NCBI RefSeq assembly: GCF_002165135.1
Contig: NZ_NFZQ01000005.1
Coordinates: 124,001 to 188,000 of the forward strand
Length of the DNA stretch: 64,000 bases
DNA from: Pseudomonas sp. SID14000
GTDB taxonomy: Bacteria; Pseudomonadota; Gammaproteobacteria; Pseudomonadales; Pseudomonadaceae
Direction: 5' to 3'
Under the pieces are notes generated by a model. The model had not been told where the DNA came from and did no database searches. It worked only from the letters and a program-made list of their open reading frames with translations. Both the position numbers and the translations under genes were made by a program. Shown here in pieces: positions 9,002 through 18,387 of this stretch; the first letter of the stretch is position 1; each line of letters opens with the position of its first letter.

Positions 9002-9835
9002 CTAGCCGTAGCGACCGGTGATGTAGTCTTCGGTCTGCTTCTTCGCCGGGTTGGTGAAAAGAGTGTCGGTATCCCCGAATTCGACCAGTTTGCCCATGTA
9101 CATGAATGCGGTGTAGTCCGAAACACGGGCCGCCTGCTGCATGTTGTGGGTCACGATGACGATGGTGTACTTGGATTTCAATTCGTAGATCAGTTCCTCG
9201 ACTTTCAGGGTCGAGATCGGGTCCAGTGCCGAGCACGGTTCATCGAGCAGCAGCACTTCCGGCTCCACGGCGATGGTGCGGGCAATGACCAGACGCTGCT
9301 GCTGGCCACCGGACAGGCCCAGTGCCGAATCGTGCAGACGGTCCTTGACCTCGTCCCACAGGGCCGCGCCCTTCAGCGCCCACTCGACCGCTTCGTCGAG
9401 CACACGCTTCTTGTTGATGCCCTGGATACGCAGGCCGTAGACCACGTTCTCGTAGATGGTCTTTGGGAACGGGTTGGGCTTCTGGAACACCATGCCAACA
9501 CGGCGGCGCAGCTCGGCCACGTCTTCGCCCTTGCGGTAGATGTTGTTGCCGTACAGGTTGATGGCGCCTTCCACGCGGCAGCCGTCAACCAGGTCGTTCA
9601 TGCGGTTGAAGGTGCGCAGCAGGGTCGACTTGCCGCAGCCGGAGGGGCCGATGAAAGCGGTCACGCGCTGCTTGGGAATATTCATCTGCACATCGAACAG
9701 CGCTTGTTTGTCACCATAGAACAGGCTCAGGCCCGGCACTTCGATGGCTACGGTTTCTTCGGCCAGGCGAAGGCTCTGCTTGTCGCGACCCAAGGCAGAC
9801 ATGTCGATGCCGTGGGTATGGGATTCTTGCTGCAT
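9002..9835 (-). CDS. pstB: phosphate ABC transporter ATPase PstB
   Basis: PstB powers high-affinity phosphate uptake. The 277-residue protein has Walker [11 protein letters not shown]-loop VFQKPNPFP, signature LSGGQQQRL, Walker [13 protein letters not shown] and the H-loop VTHNM. I chose the second in-frame ATG (9835) because GGAG lies 6 bases upstream of it; the first ATG is four codons earlier. It lies downstream of pstA and upstream of phoU in one direction. Confidence 0.95.
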   Translation of the reverse strand: MQQESHTHGIDMSALGRDKQSLRLAEETVAIEVPGLSLFYGDKQALFDVQMNIPKQRVTAFIGPSGCGKSTLLRTFNRMNDLVDGCRVEGAINLYGNNIYRKGEDVAELRRRVGMVFQKPNPFPKTIYENVVYGLRIQGINKKRVLDEAVEWALKGAALWDEVKDRLHDSALGLSGGQQQRLVIARTIAVEPEVLLLDEPCSALDPISTLKVEELIYELKSKYTIVIVTHNMQQAARVSDYTAFMYMGKLVEFGDTDTLFTNPAKKQTEDYITGRYG

Positions 9836-9906
9836 GGTCAACTCCATACGCTAACAATTCGTTCAAAGGGCCACCCGGTTCACCGGCGGCACGCTTGCAA
9901 TCAGGA

Positions 9907-11577
9907 TCAGCTGTCGAGGGCCTTGTACTTCTCGCGCAGGTGGTTACGGATCCACACGGCCGAAAGGTTGAGGGCCGCGATCACCAGCACCAGCAGCAAC
10001 GCCGTGGCGTATACCAGCGGGCGCGCGGCTTCGACGTTGGGGCTCTGGAAGCCGACGTCATAAATGTGGAAGCCCAGGTGCATGATCTTCTGGTCCAGGT
10101 GCAGGTACGGGTAGTTCCCATCCACCGGCAGCGACGGCGCCAGCTTCACCACACCCACCAGCATCAGCGGCGCCACTTCACCGGCGGCGCGGGCCACGGC
10201 GAGAATCATGCCGGTCATCATCGCCGGGCTGGCCATCGGCAGGACGATCTTCCACAGGGTCTCGGCCTTGGTCGCGCCCAGGGCCAGCGAGCCTTCGCGT
10301 ACAGTGCGCGGGATTCGCGCCAGGCCTTCCTCGGTGGCCACGATCACCACCGGCACGGCCAGCAACGCCAGTGTCAGCGATGCCCACAGCAGGCCCGGGG
10401 TACCCAGGGTTGGCGCCGGCAGTGCTTCGGGGAAGAACAGGCGGTCGATCGAGCCACCCAGCACGTAGACGAAGAAGCCCAGGCCGAACACGCCGTATAC
10501 GATCGCCGGGACACCGGCAAGGTTGTTCACCGCGATGCGGATCAGGCGGGTCACCGTCCCCTGTCTTGCGTATTCGCGCAGGTACACGGCAGCCAGCACA
10601 CCGAACGGGGTGACGATCACGGCCATGATAAGGGTCATCATCACGGTACCGAAGATGGCCGGGAAGATACCGCCCTCGGTATTGGCTTCACGCGGATCGT
10701 CGCTGAGGAATTCCCAGACCTTGGTGAAGTAGGTGCCCAGCTTGGTGAAGCCCGACATCGCGTTCGGCTGGATGGCATGCACCACCTTGCTGAGGTTGAT
10801 TTCCACTTCACGGCCGTCGCCATCGCGGGCCACAAGGCTGTCGCGGGCGAAAGCCTGGTGCAGGCCGGTCAGGCGGTCTTCGATGGCCTTGTAGCGGCTG
10901 TTCAGCTCGGCGCGCTCGGCGTCCATGTCGGCCTGGGCGGCGGCGTCCAGCTTGCCGTCCAGCTCCAGCTTGCGCGCCTGCAGGCGCAGGCGCTCGAGGC
11001 CATGGTTGATGGCACCGATGTCTTTCTTTTCGAGGCTTTGCAGTTCGCTGTTGAGCTGGTTGGCGCGCTTGAGGCGGGCCTGCAGCTCGTTCCAGGCGGC
11101 AGCGCCCTCGGCGACCACGCGGCCTTCTTCCTTGACGCTGACCAGGTAGCCGTAGAAGTTGCCCCACTCGCGGCGCTCCAGGGCGATCAGGTCGGTCGGG
11201 TGCTTTTCGTCGACCAGCCAGTCGCCGACCACCCAGGTGAAGTCGCTGCCGTTGAGGTCGCGGTTGCCCACCTTGATCAGCTCGCGGGTCATGAACTCCG
11301 GGCCCTGGTCAGGCACTGGCAGGCCGGCGCCCTTCAGGCGGGCGCGGGGTACTTCTTCCTTTTGCACCACTTCGCCAATGACCACGTGATCGGCCTGGCC
11401 CGGCACCTTGTAGGTGGCCTGGACAAGATCGGCCGGCCAGAAGTGGCCCAGGCCGCGCACGGCAATCACCGCCAGCAGGCCAACGGTCATGATCACGGCC
11501 ATGGCCACCGCGCCGCCGCTCATCCAGACGCCTGGGGCGCCGCTCTTGAACCAGCTTTTGAGGGAATCCTTTTTCAC
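9907..11577 (-). CDS. pstA: phosphate ABC transporter permease PstA
   Basis: PstA is an inner-membrane permease subunit of the Pst system. At 556 residues it is nearly twice the size of E. coli PstA. The extra length is an N-terminal segment: one membrane helix near 20-45, then a mostly charged, coiled-coil-like domain (about 50-280, rich in Glu, Arg, Leu, Lys) predicted to be periplasmic. The binding-protein-dependent permease domain with several helices and the EAA-type loop (EGSLALGATKAETLWKIVLP) follows. The start is a GTG after AAGGTAG, 17 bp from the pstC stop. The long form is normal for Pseudomonas. Confidence 0.92.
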   Translation of the reverse strand: MKKDSLKSWFKSGAPGVWMSGGAVAMAVIMTVGLLAVIAVRGLGHFWPADLVQATYKVPGQADHVVIGEVVQKEEVPRARLKGAGLPVPDQGPEFMTRELIKVGNRDLNGSDFTWVVGDWLVDEKHPTDLIALERREWGNFYGYLVSVKEEGRVVAEGAAAWNELQARLKRANQLNSELQSLEKKDIGAINHGLERLRLQARKLELDGKLDAAAQADMDAERAELNSRYKAIEDRLTGLHQAFARDSLVARDGDGREVEINLSKVVHAIQPNAMSGFTKLGTYFTKVWEFLSDDPREANTEGGIFPAIFGTVMMTLIMAVIVTPFGVLAAVYLREYARQGTVTRLIRIAVNNLAGVPAIVYGVFGLGFFVYVLGGSIDRLFFPEALPAPTLGTPGLLWASLTLALLAVPVVIVATEEGLARIPRTVREGSLALGATKAETLWKIVLPMASPAMMTGMILAVARAAGEVAPLMLVGVVKLAPSLPVDGNYPYLHLDQKIMHLGFHIYDVGFQSPNVEAARPLVYATALLLVLVIAALNLSAVWIRNHLREKYKALDS

Positions 11578-11594
11578 GGATCGCTACCTTTCTA

Positions 11595-13883
11595 TCAAAG
11601 CGACGAGTATTTCTTGCGCAGACGCTGGCGAATCAGCTCGGCCAAGGTGTTCATGACGAAGGTGAACATCAGCAGCACCAGCGCGGCCAGGAACAGCACG
11701 CGATAGTGGCTGCCGCCGACTTCTGACTCCGGCATTTCCACGGCTACGTTGGCGGCCAGAGTACGCATGCCCTCGAACAGGTTCAGCTCCATCACCGGGG
11801 TATTGCCGGTGGCCATGAGCACGATCATGGTTTCGCCCACCGCACGCCCCATGCCGATCATCAGCGCCGAGAAGATACCCGGGCTGGCGGTGAGAATGAC
11901 TACGCGGGTCAGGGTCTGCCAGGGCGTTGCTCCCAGGGCCAGGGAGCCCAGGGTCAGGCTGCGCGGCACGCTGAACACGGCGTCTTCGGCGATGGAGTAG
12001 ATGTTCGGGATGACCGCGAAGCCCATGGCGATACCCACGACCAGGGCGTTGCGCTGGTCGTAGGTTATCCCCAGGTCGTTGGTGATCCACAGGCGCATGT
12101 CGCCGCCAAAGAACCAGCTCTCGAGGTGCGGGCTCATGGTCAGGGCGAACCAGCCGGTGAACAGGATGACCGGGATCAGGATCGCCGCTTCCCAGCCATC
12201 CGGGATACGCAGGCGGATCGACTCGGGCAGGCGGGTCCAGGCGAAGCCGGCCAGCAAGATACCGAGCGGCATCAGCAGGAACAGGCTGAACACGCCCGGC
12301 AGGTGGCCTTCCAGGTACGGGGCGAGGAACAGGCCGGCGAAGAAGCCGAGGATCACCGTCGGCATCGCTTCCATCAGCTCAATCACCGGCTTGACCTTGC
12401 GGCGCATGCCAGGAGCCATGAAGTAGGCAGTGTAGATGGCCGCGGCAATGGCCAGCGGCGCCGCCAGGATCATCGCGTAGAACGCGGCCTTCAGGGTACC
12501 GAAGGTCAGCGGCGACAGGCTCAGCTTGGGCTCGAAGTCAGTATTCGAAGCAGTCGATTGCCAGACGTATTTCGGCTCGTCGTAGTTCTCGTACCACACC
12601 TTGCCCCACAGCGCACTGAAGGAGATTTCCGGGTGCGGGTTGCGCAGGCTCAGCGGCAGCAGCTTGCCACCTTCTTCGATGATGATGCGGTTGGCACGGG
12701 GTGACAGGGCCAGGATGCCCGGGCCTTCGGCGACCGGCTCGACCAGCAGGGTACGGTGCGCAGTGCTGTGGAACACGCCCAGCTCGCCTGCGGCGTCGAG
12801 GGCGACGAAGCCCTTGCGGCGCTCTTCGGCATCGATCTGCACGACCGCGGCCTTGCCCATCTGGAAGGTACGGATCAGCTTGAAGCGCGATTCGCCATCC
12901 GGGTCACGGGCCATGAACCACTGGGCCAGGCCGCCCTTGGAGTCACCGATGATCAGCGAAATGCCACCGACCAGCTGGGTGGTGGCGGTAATTTCGGTAT
13001 CGGCGCTCTCAGACAGCTTGTAGCGGCCGTTGAGGCTTTTGTCGCGCAGGTTGAACACGTCCGCGGTGGCGCGGCCGTTGATCACGTACAGCCATTGCTG
13101 ACGCGGGTCGATGAAGATGTTCTTCACCGTTTCGGTCATCTGCGGCAGTTCGATGCGGTTCTGCTCGGTGGTGACCTCTTCGGTCATCATGTTTTCGGTG
13201 CGGGTCAGCTCGACCACCTGCAGGTGCGCGCCGGTGGAACCGGCCAGCAGCAGGGTGTCGCCATTGACGTTGACGCTGACATGCTCCAGCGCACGGCCAT
13301 GCTCGTCGAGCACGAACGGCTGCTCGCCGTACGGGTAGTCAATGCCGGGGGCGATGGTTTTCTTGTTGTCCGGGTAGGTAATCTTGTAGGTGTGGTGGAA
13401 CACCAGCGCCTGGCCATTGGACAAGCCCAGCACCACCAGCGGGCTGCCCGGCTGGTCGGCACTGATCGAAGTGACCTGGGTGCCTGTCGGCACTGGCAGG
13501 TCGAAGCGCTTGAGCTCGTTCCCGGTCTTGGTGTCGAAGAACAGTACCTGGCCCTTGTCCGAAACGCGCATGCCCACCAGGTTCTGCTCTTCAAGCGCGA
13601 TCATCAGCGGCTTGCCGGCATCCTGTTGCAGCCAGGTCGGCTCCAGCGCCTTCTTGCTGGTCAGCTCGGCGCCCTGGAACAGCGGCAGCACCACATAGGC
13701 CAGATAGAAGAAGATCAGGGTGATCGCCGCCAATACGGCAAGCCCGCCCACCAGTACATACCAGCGGGTCAGGCGGTCCTTGAGCGCACGCATGCGGCGC
13801 TTGCGTTGCAACTCCGGCGTATTGAAATCAATCCGCTCGGGCTGGGAATTTTGGGTCATTGTGGAGTTGGCCAGATCATTCAT
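11595..13883 (-). CDS. pstC: phosphate ABC transporter permease PstC
   Basis: PstC pairs with PstA to form the phosphate channel. The 762-residue protein is more than double the E. coli length. A first membrane helix (about 40-65) leads into a large extracytoplasmic domain (about 70-430) with repeated strand-turn units resembling beta-propeller blades. The canonical permease domain follows (EAA loop SLALGATPWQTLTRVVIL). The ATG at 13883 has an AGGG site; an in-frame GTG two codons upstream is possible. pstS lies 140 bp upstream, separated by a hairpin. Confidence 0.92.
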   Translation of the reverse strand: MNDLANSTMTQNSQPERIDFNTPELQRKRRMRALKDRLTRWYVLVGGLAVLAAITLIFFYLAYVVLPLFQGAELTSKKALEPTWLQQDAGKPLMIALEEQNLVGMRVSDKGQVLFFDTKTGNELKRFDLPVPTGTQVTSISADQPGSPLVVLGLSNGQALVFHHTYKITYPDNKKTIAPGIDYPYGEQPFVLDEHGRALEHVSVNVNGDTLLLAGSTGAHLQVVELTRTENMMTEEVTTEQNRIELPQMTETVKNIFIDPRQQWLYVINGRATADVFNLRDKSLNGRYKLSESADTEITATTQLVGGISLIIGDSKGGLAQWFMARDPDGESRFKLIRTFQMGKAAVVQIDAEERRKGFVALDAAGELGVFHSTAHRTLLVEPVAEGPGILALSPRANRIIIEEGGKLLPLSLRNPHPEISFSALWGKVWYENYDEPKYVWQSTASNTDFEPKLSLSPLTFGTLKAAFYAMILAAPLAIAAAIYTAYFMAPGMRRKVKPVIELMEAMPTVILGFFAGLFLAPYLEGHLPGVFSLFLLMPLGILLAGFAWTRLPESIRLRIPDGWEAAILIPVILFTGWFALTMSPHLESWFFGGDMRLWITNDLGITYDQRNALVVGIAMGFAVIPNIYSIAEDAVFSVPRSLTLGSLALGATPWQTLTRVVILTASPGIFSALMIGMGRAVGETMIVLMATGNTPVMELNLFEGMRTLAANVAVEMPESEVGGSHYRVLFLAALVLLMFTFVMNTLAELIRQRLRKKYSSL

Positions 13884-13985
13884 GCGCACACCCTAGCGGT
13901 CCCGTATGACAAAAACATTACAAAGCAGTGACGCACGAAAGCCCGCCGCACAGGGAGCCTGGCTTCGGGCTGGGAATTCGTGGAA

Positions 13986-14010
13986 GAGGCCGGGCATCAG
14001 CACCGGCCTC
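13986..14010 (-). terminator. pstS-pstC intergenic hairpin
   Basis: GAGGCCGG / CCGGCCTC gives an 8-bp stem after the pstS stop on the minus strand. It is followed by TTCCACGAATTCC rather than a pure T-run, so it is more likely a partial terminator or an mRNA 3' stabilizer. That would let the binding protein be made in excess over PstCAB. Confidence 0.5.
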
Positions 14011-14022
14011 CCCCTCAGTTAC

Positions 14023-15021
14023 TTACTTTTTTGCGACGTTACCTGCGTGGGACAGGCCCAGATCAGCCAAGGTCTTGTCGACGACTTTGGCCGGCAGCGG
14101 GATGTAGCCATCCTTCACCACGACCTGCTGGCCAGCTTGCGACAGCACCAGCTTGACGAACTCGGCTTCCAGCGGGGCCAGAGGCTTGTTCGGAGCCTTG
14201 TTGACGTAGACATACAGGAAGCGCGCCAGCGGGTAGGTGCCGTTCAGAGCGTTGGCTTCGTTGTCTTCGACAAACTCGCCGCCTTCCTTCTTGGCCAGGC
14301 CAACGGTCTTGACGCTGGCGGTCTTGTAGCCGATGCCCGAGTAGCCGATGCCGTTCAGCGAGGAGCTGATCGATTGCACGACCGAAGCCGAGCCAGGCTG
14401 TTCGTTGACGTTAGGCTTGAAGTCGCCTTTGCACAGGGCTTCTTCCTTGAAGTAGCCGTAGGTGCCCGATACCGAGTTACGGCCGAACAGCTGGATTGGC
14501 TTGTTGGCCAGATCGCCGGTCACGCCCAGGTCACCCCAGGTCTTGATGTCGGCTTTGCCACCACACAGGCGAGTGGAGGAGAAGATCGCGTCGACCTGGG
14601 CCATGGTCAGGCCTTTGATCGGGTTGTCCTTGTGCACGAACACAGCCAGGGCGTCTACGGCGACCGGGATGGCGGTCGGCTTGTAGCCGTACTTCTGCTC
14701 GAAGGCCTGCAGCTCGACATCCTTCATCTTGCGGCTCATCGGGCCGAGGTTGGCGGTGCCTTCGGTCAGCGCGGGTGGCGCGGTGGAGGAGCCGGCAGCC
14801 TGGATCTGGATGTTTACGTTCGGATATTCCTTCTTGTAGGCCTCGGCCCACAGAGTCATCAGGTTGGCGAGGGTGTCCGAACCGACGCTGGAGAGGTTGC
14901 CCGAAACACCGGTGGTCTTGGTGTAGGTCGGGATCGCAGGATCGACAGCGGCTACCGCGTTGGCGGTTGCAACGCCAGCGGCGGCAAAGGTGAGGGCCGC
15001 CATCAAACGCTTCAGTTTCAT
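14023..15021 (-). CDS. pstS: periplasmic phosphate-binding protein PstS
   Basis: PstS captures phosphate in the periplasm for PstCAB. The 332-residue precursor has a signal peptide of about 24 residues ([16 protein letters not shown]) and the phosphate-binding loops typical of the Pseudomonas PstS type ([12 protein letters not shown] near the mature N-terminus; [26 protein letters not shown]). An AGGAG site precedes the ATG. Three 11-bp-spaced PhoB half-sites lie about 65 bp upstream, so strong induction under phosphate limitation is expected. Confidence 0.95.
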   Translation of the reverse strand: MKLKRLMAALTFAAAGVATANAVAAVDPAIPTYTKTTGVSGNLSSVGSDTLANLMTLWAEAYKKEYPNVNIQIQAAGSSTAPPALTEGTANLGPMSRKMKDVELQAFEQKYGYKPTAIPVAVDALAVFVHKDNPIKGLTMAQVDAIFSSTRLCGGKADIKTWGDLGVTGDLANKPIQLFGRNSVSGTYGYFKEEALCKGDFKPNVNEQPGSASVVQSISSSLNGIGYSGIGYKTASVKTVGLAKKEGGEFVEDNEANALNGTYPLARFLYVYVNKAPNKPLAPLEAEFVKLVLSQAGQQVVVKDGYIPLPAKVVDKTLADLGLSHAGNVAKK

Positions 15022-15084
15022 GCCTTGCTCCTAGCAGGAATATTGGGGTGTTGGATGGAACGGGCCCAAGTATCTGTAGGCCGC

Positions 15085-15113
15085 ATGAATACGATATGAC
15101 CTGAATATGACAA
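15085..15113 (-). promoter_or_regulatory. triple Pho box of pstS
   Basis: Read on the minus strand, TTGTCAT-ATTC-AGGTCAT-ATCG-TATTCAT gives three PhoB heptamers at an exact 11-bp period, about 65-90 bp upstream of pstS. The first is close to the consensus CTGTCAT. This should be the main PhoB-binding site for the pst block. Confidence 0.8.
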
Positions 15114-15146
15114 TTGGATGAAAGGCCATCACCGAAAAACAGGTCC

Positions 15147-15239
15147 GGCCTCTTCGCGGCTAAAGCCGCTCCCACAGGTACGGCATTGCCTTGAAGCCGG
15201 TGCGATTCCTGTGGGAGCGGCTTTAGCCGCGAAGAGGCC
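15147..15239. repeat. REP inverted pair
   Basis: Two REP copies of the ggcctcttcgcggctaaagc type are arranged as an almost perfect inverted pair around a spacer of about 25 bp. They fill the gap between the pstS promoter and the 3' end of the MFS gene and probably mark its transcript end. Confidence 0.8.
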
Positions 15240-15246
15240 AGCAGCC

Positions 15247-16536
15247 TTAACGCTTGTTGGCGAGCAGGTACAGGCCCACGGCCAGACCAACGGTACACAA
15301 CCCCGCCACATAGTAGGCAGGCGCCATCGGGCTCACTTTCAGCAGCGCGGTCACCACCATCGGCGTCAGCCCGCCAAAGATCGCGTAGGCCACGTTGTAC
15401 GAGAACGACAGCCCGCTGAAGCGCACCACCGCCGGGAATGCCTTGACCATCACATAAGGCACCGCACCGATTACGCCCACGCACAGGCCGGTCACCGCAT
15501 ACAGCGGGAACAGCAGCTCGGGCCGCGTCGGCAGGCTGTGGTAGAAGGTCCAGGAGGTCGCCAGCAGCAACAGGCTGCCGATAACGAACACCCGGCCCGC
15601 GCCGAAGCGGTCGGCCAGGCTGCCAGCGCCGATGCAGCCGAAGCTGAGCAGCACGATGGCCAGGCTGTTGGCCTTGAGCGAGTCAGTGGGGCTGATGTGG
15701 TAGATGCTCTGCAGCAGCGCCGGGGTCATCAGGATGAGCACCACGATGGCGGCCGACAGCATCCAGGTCAGCAACATCGACAGGATGATCGCACCGCGAT
15801 GGTCACGCAACACAGCACGCAACGGCAGCTCCTCGGCCAGCGCCTTGCGCTGCTGCATCTCGGCGAACACCGGGGTTTCGTGCAACCAACGGCGCAGGTA
15901 CACCGAGAACAGGCCGAACACACCACCGAGCAGGAACGGAATACGCCAGGCGTAATCAGCCACTTCCTGCGCGCTGTAGACACTGTTGATCAGGGTCGCC
16001 ACCAGCGAGCCAAGCAGGATGCCCGCGGTCAGGCCAGCGGTGAGGGTGCCACAGGCGTAGCCGGTGTTGCGCTCTGGCACGTGCTCGGACACGAATACCC
16101 AGGCGCCCGGTACCTCGCCACCGATCGCCGCGCCCTGGATCACACGCATGAGCAGCAGCAGGATCGGCGCCCACATGCCGATCTGTGCATAGGTCGGCAG
16201 CAGGCCCATGATCAGCGTTGGCAGGGCCATCATGAAGATGCTCAAGGTGAACATTTTCTTGCGCCCGAGCAGGTCGCCGAAGTGGGCCATGATGATGCCG
16301 CCCAGCGGCCGCGCCAGGTAGCCGGCGGCAAAAATGCCGAAGGTTTGCATCAGGCGCAGCCATTCGGGCATGTCGGCCGGGAAGAACAGCTTGCCGACCA
16401 CCGTGGCGAAAAACACGAAGATGATGAAGTCGTAGAACTCCAGTGCACCACCCAGGGCGGACAGTGAGAGAGTCTTGTAGTCACTGCGGGTCAGCGGCCG
16501 CGAAGGCTGCTCGATACTGCTCGGCACGGAAGTCAT
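15247..16536 (-). CDS. MFS transporter, metabolite:H+ symporter (MHS) type
   Basis: This is a 12-helix inner-membrane transporter of 429 residues. The N-terminal GGALEFYDFIIFVFFAT helix, the RPLGGIIMAHFGDLLGRKK loop (MFS motif A) and the RVIQGAAIGGEVPGAWVF helix are characteristic of the MHS group, which moves carboxylates, osmolytes or similar solutes with protons. The substrate cannot be predicted from sequence or neighbours: it is transcribed alone between pstS and a 360-bp gap. Confidence 0.85.
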   Translation of the reverse strand: MTSVPSSIEQPSRPLTRSDYKTLSLSALGGALEFYDFIIFVFFATVVGKLFFPADMPEWLRLMQTFGIFAAGYLARPLGGIIMAHFGDLLGRKKMFTLSIFMMALPTLIMGLLPTYAQIGMWAPILLLLMRVIQGAAIGGEVPGAWVFVSEHVPERNTGYACGTLTAGLTAGILLGSLVATLINSVYSAQEVADYAWRIPFLLGGVFGLFSVYLRRWLHETPVFAEMQQRKALAEELPLRAVLRDHRGAIILSMLLTWMLSAAIVVLILMTPALLQSIYHISPTDSLKANSLAIVLLSFGCIGAGSLADRFGAGRVFVIGSLLLLATSWTFYHSLPTRPELLFPLYAVTGLCVGVIGAVPYVMVKAFPAVVRFSGLSFSYNVAYAIFGGLTPMVVTALLKVSPMAPAYYVAGLCTVGLAVGLYLLANKR

Positions 16537-16896
16537 CGCTCGTTGTTCTCTTTGTGGGCATGCAGGCCGCTTGGCACGCGGCTTCTGGATTGGGAGACAA
16601 GCGAAGATAGCAAATAGCCGAGCTACGCCGAAAGCGATACAAAATCCCTACACATATTCATGAATGCGCGGTCGTCGCTGGCCGTTATGCTCTATATACT
16701 GGCAGTTCGTAGGAAAAGGTTGCTGCTAGCGTGGGATGTTGTGCGAAAACGCCGGTCATTATGTCAGGCGGTTTCGCAGAGTTTCCCTACGGCCGCCCAG
16801 TGAAACGAAATCGGCGTAGTATGTTTCAAGCTGAATCGTTTACCCGGCCTTTGCGCCACACCAACGAAAAGCGTCACGGGTCAGAGGCCCCATCGC
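16537..16896. other. 360-bp intergenic region
   Basis: No open frame is convincing here. A possible -10 box TATACT lies at 16695-16700 on the plus strand. An 11-bp stem with one mismatch (GCGAAAACGCC 16743-16753, GGCGGTTTCGC 16767-16777) follows about 45 bp later. The region must hold the promoters of the MFS gene (minus) and the thioesterase gene (plus). A small RNA or structured leader is possible but unproven. Confidence 0.4.
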
Positions 16897-17295
16897 ATGA
16901 TTGAGCTCGAACAAGAAGATCCTATCCCGCAAGGTGACCTGGCCTTGCAGATCACCGCACTGCCGCGCGAGACCAATGGGTTTGGCGACATCTTCGGCGG
17001 CTGGCTGGTCGCCCAGATGGACCTGGCCGGCACCGCCATGGCCAGCCGTGTCGCCGGCGGCCGCGTGGCCACCGTAGCCATCGACCGCATGGCCTTTCTG
17101 GTACCGGTCGCCGTCGGCGCGCAGCTGTCGTTCTATACCCAGACCCTGGAAATCGGCCGCAGCTCGATCCAGATGATGGTCGAAGTGTGGAGCGACGACC
17201 CGCTGTCCAGCGAATGGCGCAAGGTCACAGAAGCGGTCTTCGTCTTCGTCGCCATCGACGGCAGTGGCCGCACCCGTTCCGTACCTCGTCGCTGA
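16897..17295 (+). CDS. YciA-type acyl-CoA thioesterase
   Basis: This 132-residue single hot-dog domain hydrolyses acyl-CoA. The family signature is present: FGDIFGGWLVAQMDLAG, containing the catalytic Asp region, then RVATVAIDRMAFLVPV and a strand-rich C-terminus. An AGAGG site lies about 10 bases before the ATG. The mutarotase gene follows after about 70 bp in the same direction. A second, larger thioesterase of related type lies at 44.5 kb. Physiological substrate is not deducible. Confidence 0.88.
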   Translation: MIELEQEDPIPQGDLALQITALPRETNGFGDIFGGWLVAQMDLAGTAMASRVAGGRVATVAIDRMAFLVPVAVGAQLSFYTQTLEIGRSSIQMMVEVWSDDPLSSEWRKVTEAVFVFVAIDGSGRTRSVPRR

Positions 17296-17366
17296 GCCAC
17301 GCCAGCGGTAAACTCATTGCATGTGCCCGGGTCCAAGGCCCACTGGCAATCAATGAGATGAATGCA

Positions 17367-18263
17367 ATGGCTACCTTCCAGGTTGTAACCGAGCAACATG
17401 GCGAACTCAACTGCTGGCGTATCAGCAGCGACCACGCCGAACTACTGATCGCCCAGCAGGGCGCGCAGATTCTCAGCTACCAGCGCGTTGGCCAGCCACC
17501 GCTGCTGTGGCTGAGCGACCAGGCCATCTTCCGTCAGGGCAAATCGGTACGCGCAGGAGTGCCGGTGTGCTGGCCGTGGTTCGGCAACCTGCAACGCAAC
17601 CCCCAGGCTGTGCAGGCCATGTACCGCGGCGAACAGGCACCCGCTCATGGCCTGGCGCGCGCGCGCGACTGGCAATTGCTGGGTATCGAGGAAGCGGGCG
17701 ACCGCCTGCGCATCGAATTCGAACTGCCCGAAGCGCAGGGTGACCTGCCTGGCTGGCCTCATGACGTCGAGCTGAAGCTGGTAGTGGAGCTGGGCGAGGA
17801 CCTGCAACTGAACCTGACCAGCCGCAACATGGGCAATACCCCCGTTACCATCAGCCAGGCCCTGCACAGCTACTTCGCCGTCAGTGACGTGCGCCAGGTG
17901 CGGGTCGAAGGGGTTGAGGGGCTGGGCTATATCGAGACCCTGGCTGACTGGGAGCAGCGCCAGCAGCAGGGGCCGCTGGGGTTTGCCGGGGAGACTGACC
18001 GGATCTACCTGGCGCCCCCGCAAACCCTGAGCATCGTCGACCCGCATTGGGAGCGGCGCATTACCTTGACCAGTAGTGGATCGCGCTCGGCGGTGATCTG
18101 GAACCCTTGGACTGAACGGGCCAAGGAACTGCCGGACATGGCCGATGACGGGTGGCAGCGGATGCTGTGCATCGAGACGGCGAATGTGTGGAATGACCTG
18201 GTGGAATTGAAGCCAGGGGGCAGCAGCTCACTGGGGGTCAGGATTGGCTGTGAAATGATCTGA
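17367..18263 (+). CDS. glucose-6-phosphate 1-epimerase (D-hexose-6-phosphate mutarotase)
   Basis: The 298-residue product has the aldose-1-epimerase-like fold of the YeaD group, which interconverts anomers of hexose 6-phosphates in the cytoplasm. Typical segments are GAQILSYQ, GVPVCWPWFG, APAHGLARARDW with its conserved His and Arg, ALHSYFAVSDV with the second His, and WNPWTERAKELPDM near the C-terminus. Start choice is between ATGs at 17358 and 17367; neither has a strong ribosome site. A REP pair follows. It probably supports glucose-6-phosphate metabolism in a species that uses the Entner-Doudoroff route. Confidence 0.85.
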   Translation: MATFQVVTEQHGELNCWRISSDHAELLIAQQGAQILSYQRVGQPPLLWLSDQAIFRQGKSVRAGVPVCWPWFGNLQRNPQAVQAMYRGEQAPAHGLARARDWQLLGIEEAGDRLRIEFELPEAQGDLPGWPHDVELKLVVELGEDLQLNLTSRNMGNTPVTISQALHSYFAVSDVRQVRVEGVEGLGYIETLADWEQRQQQGPLGFAGETDRIYLAPPQTLSIVDPHWERRITLTSSGSRSAVIWNPWTERAKELPDMADDGWQRMLCIETANVWNDLVELKPGGSSSLGVRIGCEMI

Positions 18264-18283
18264 GTTTTGCAGTGCCTGTTCGG

Positions 18284-18376
18284 GCCCCTTCGCGGGTAAA
18301 CCCGCTCCCACAGGGTCTCCACAATATTCAGGGTTTGTGGAGACCCTGTGGGAGCGGGTTTACCCGCGAAAGGGCC
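18284..18376. repeat. REP inverted pair
   Basis: Two gcgggtaaacccgctcccac REP copies are arranged head to head, with complementary spacer sequence (agggtctccaca / tgtggagaccct). The whole element is nearly one perfect palindrome. It lies between convergent genes. Confidence 0.85.
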
Positions 18377-18387
18377 GGTGCAGGCAA

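Noticed and set aside
9895..11706. 603-codon open frame on the plus strand
   Set aside because: Opposite pstA; low-complexity His/Gln/Gly content typical of an antisense frame.
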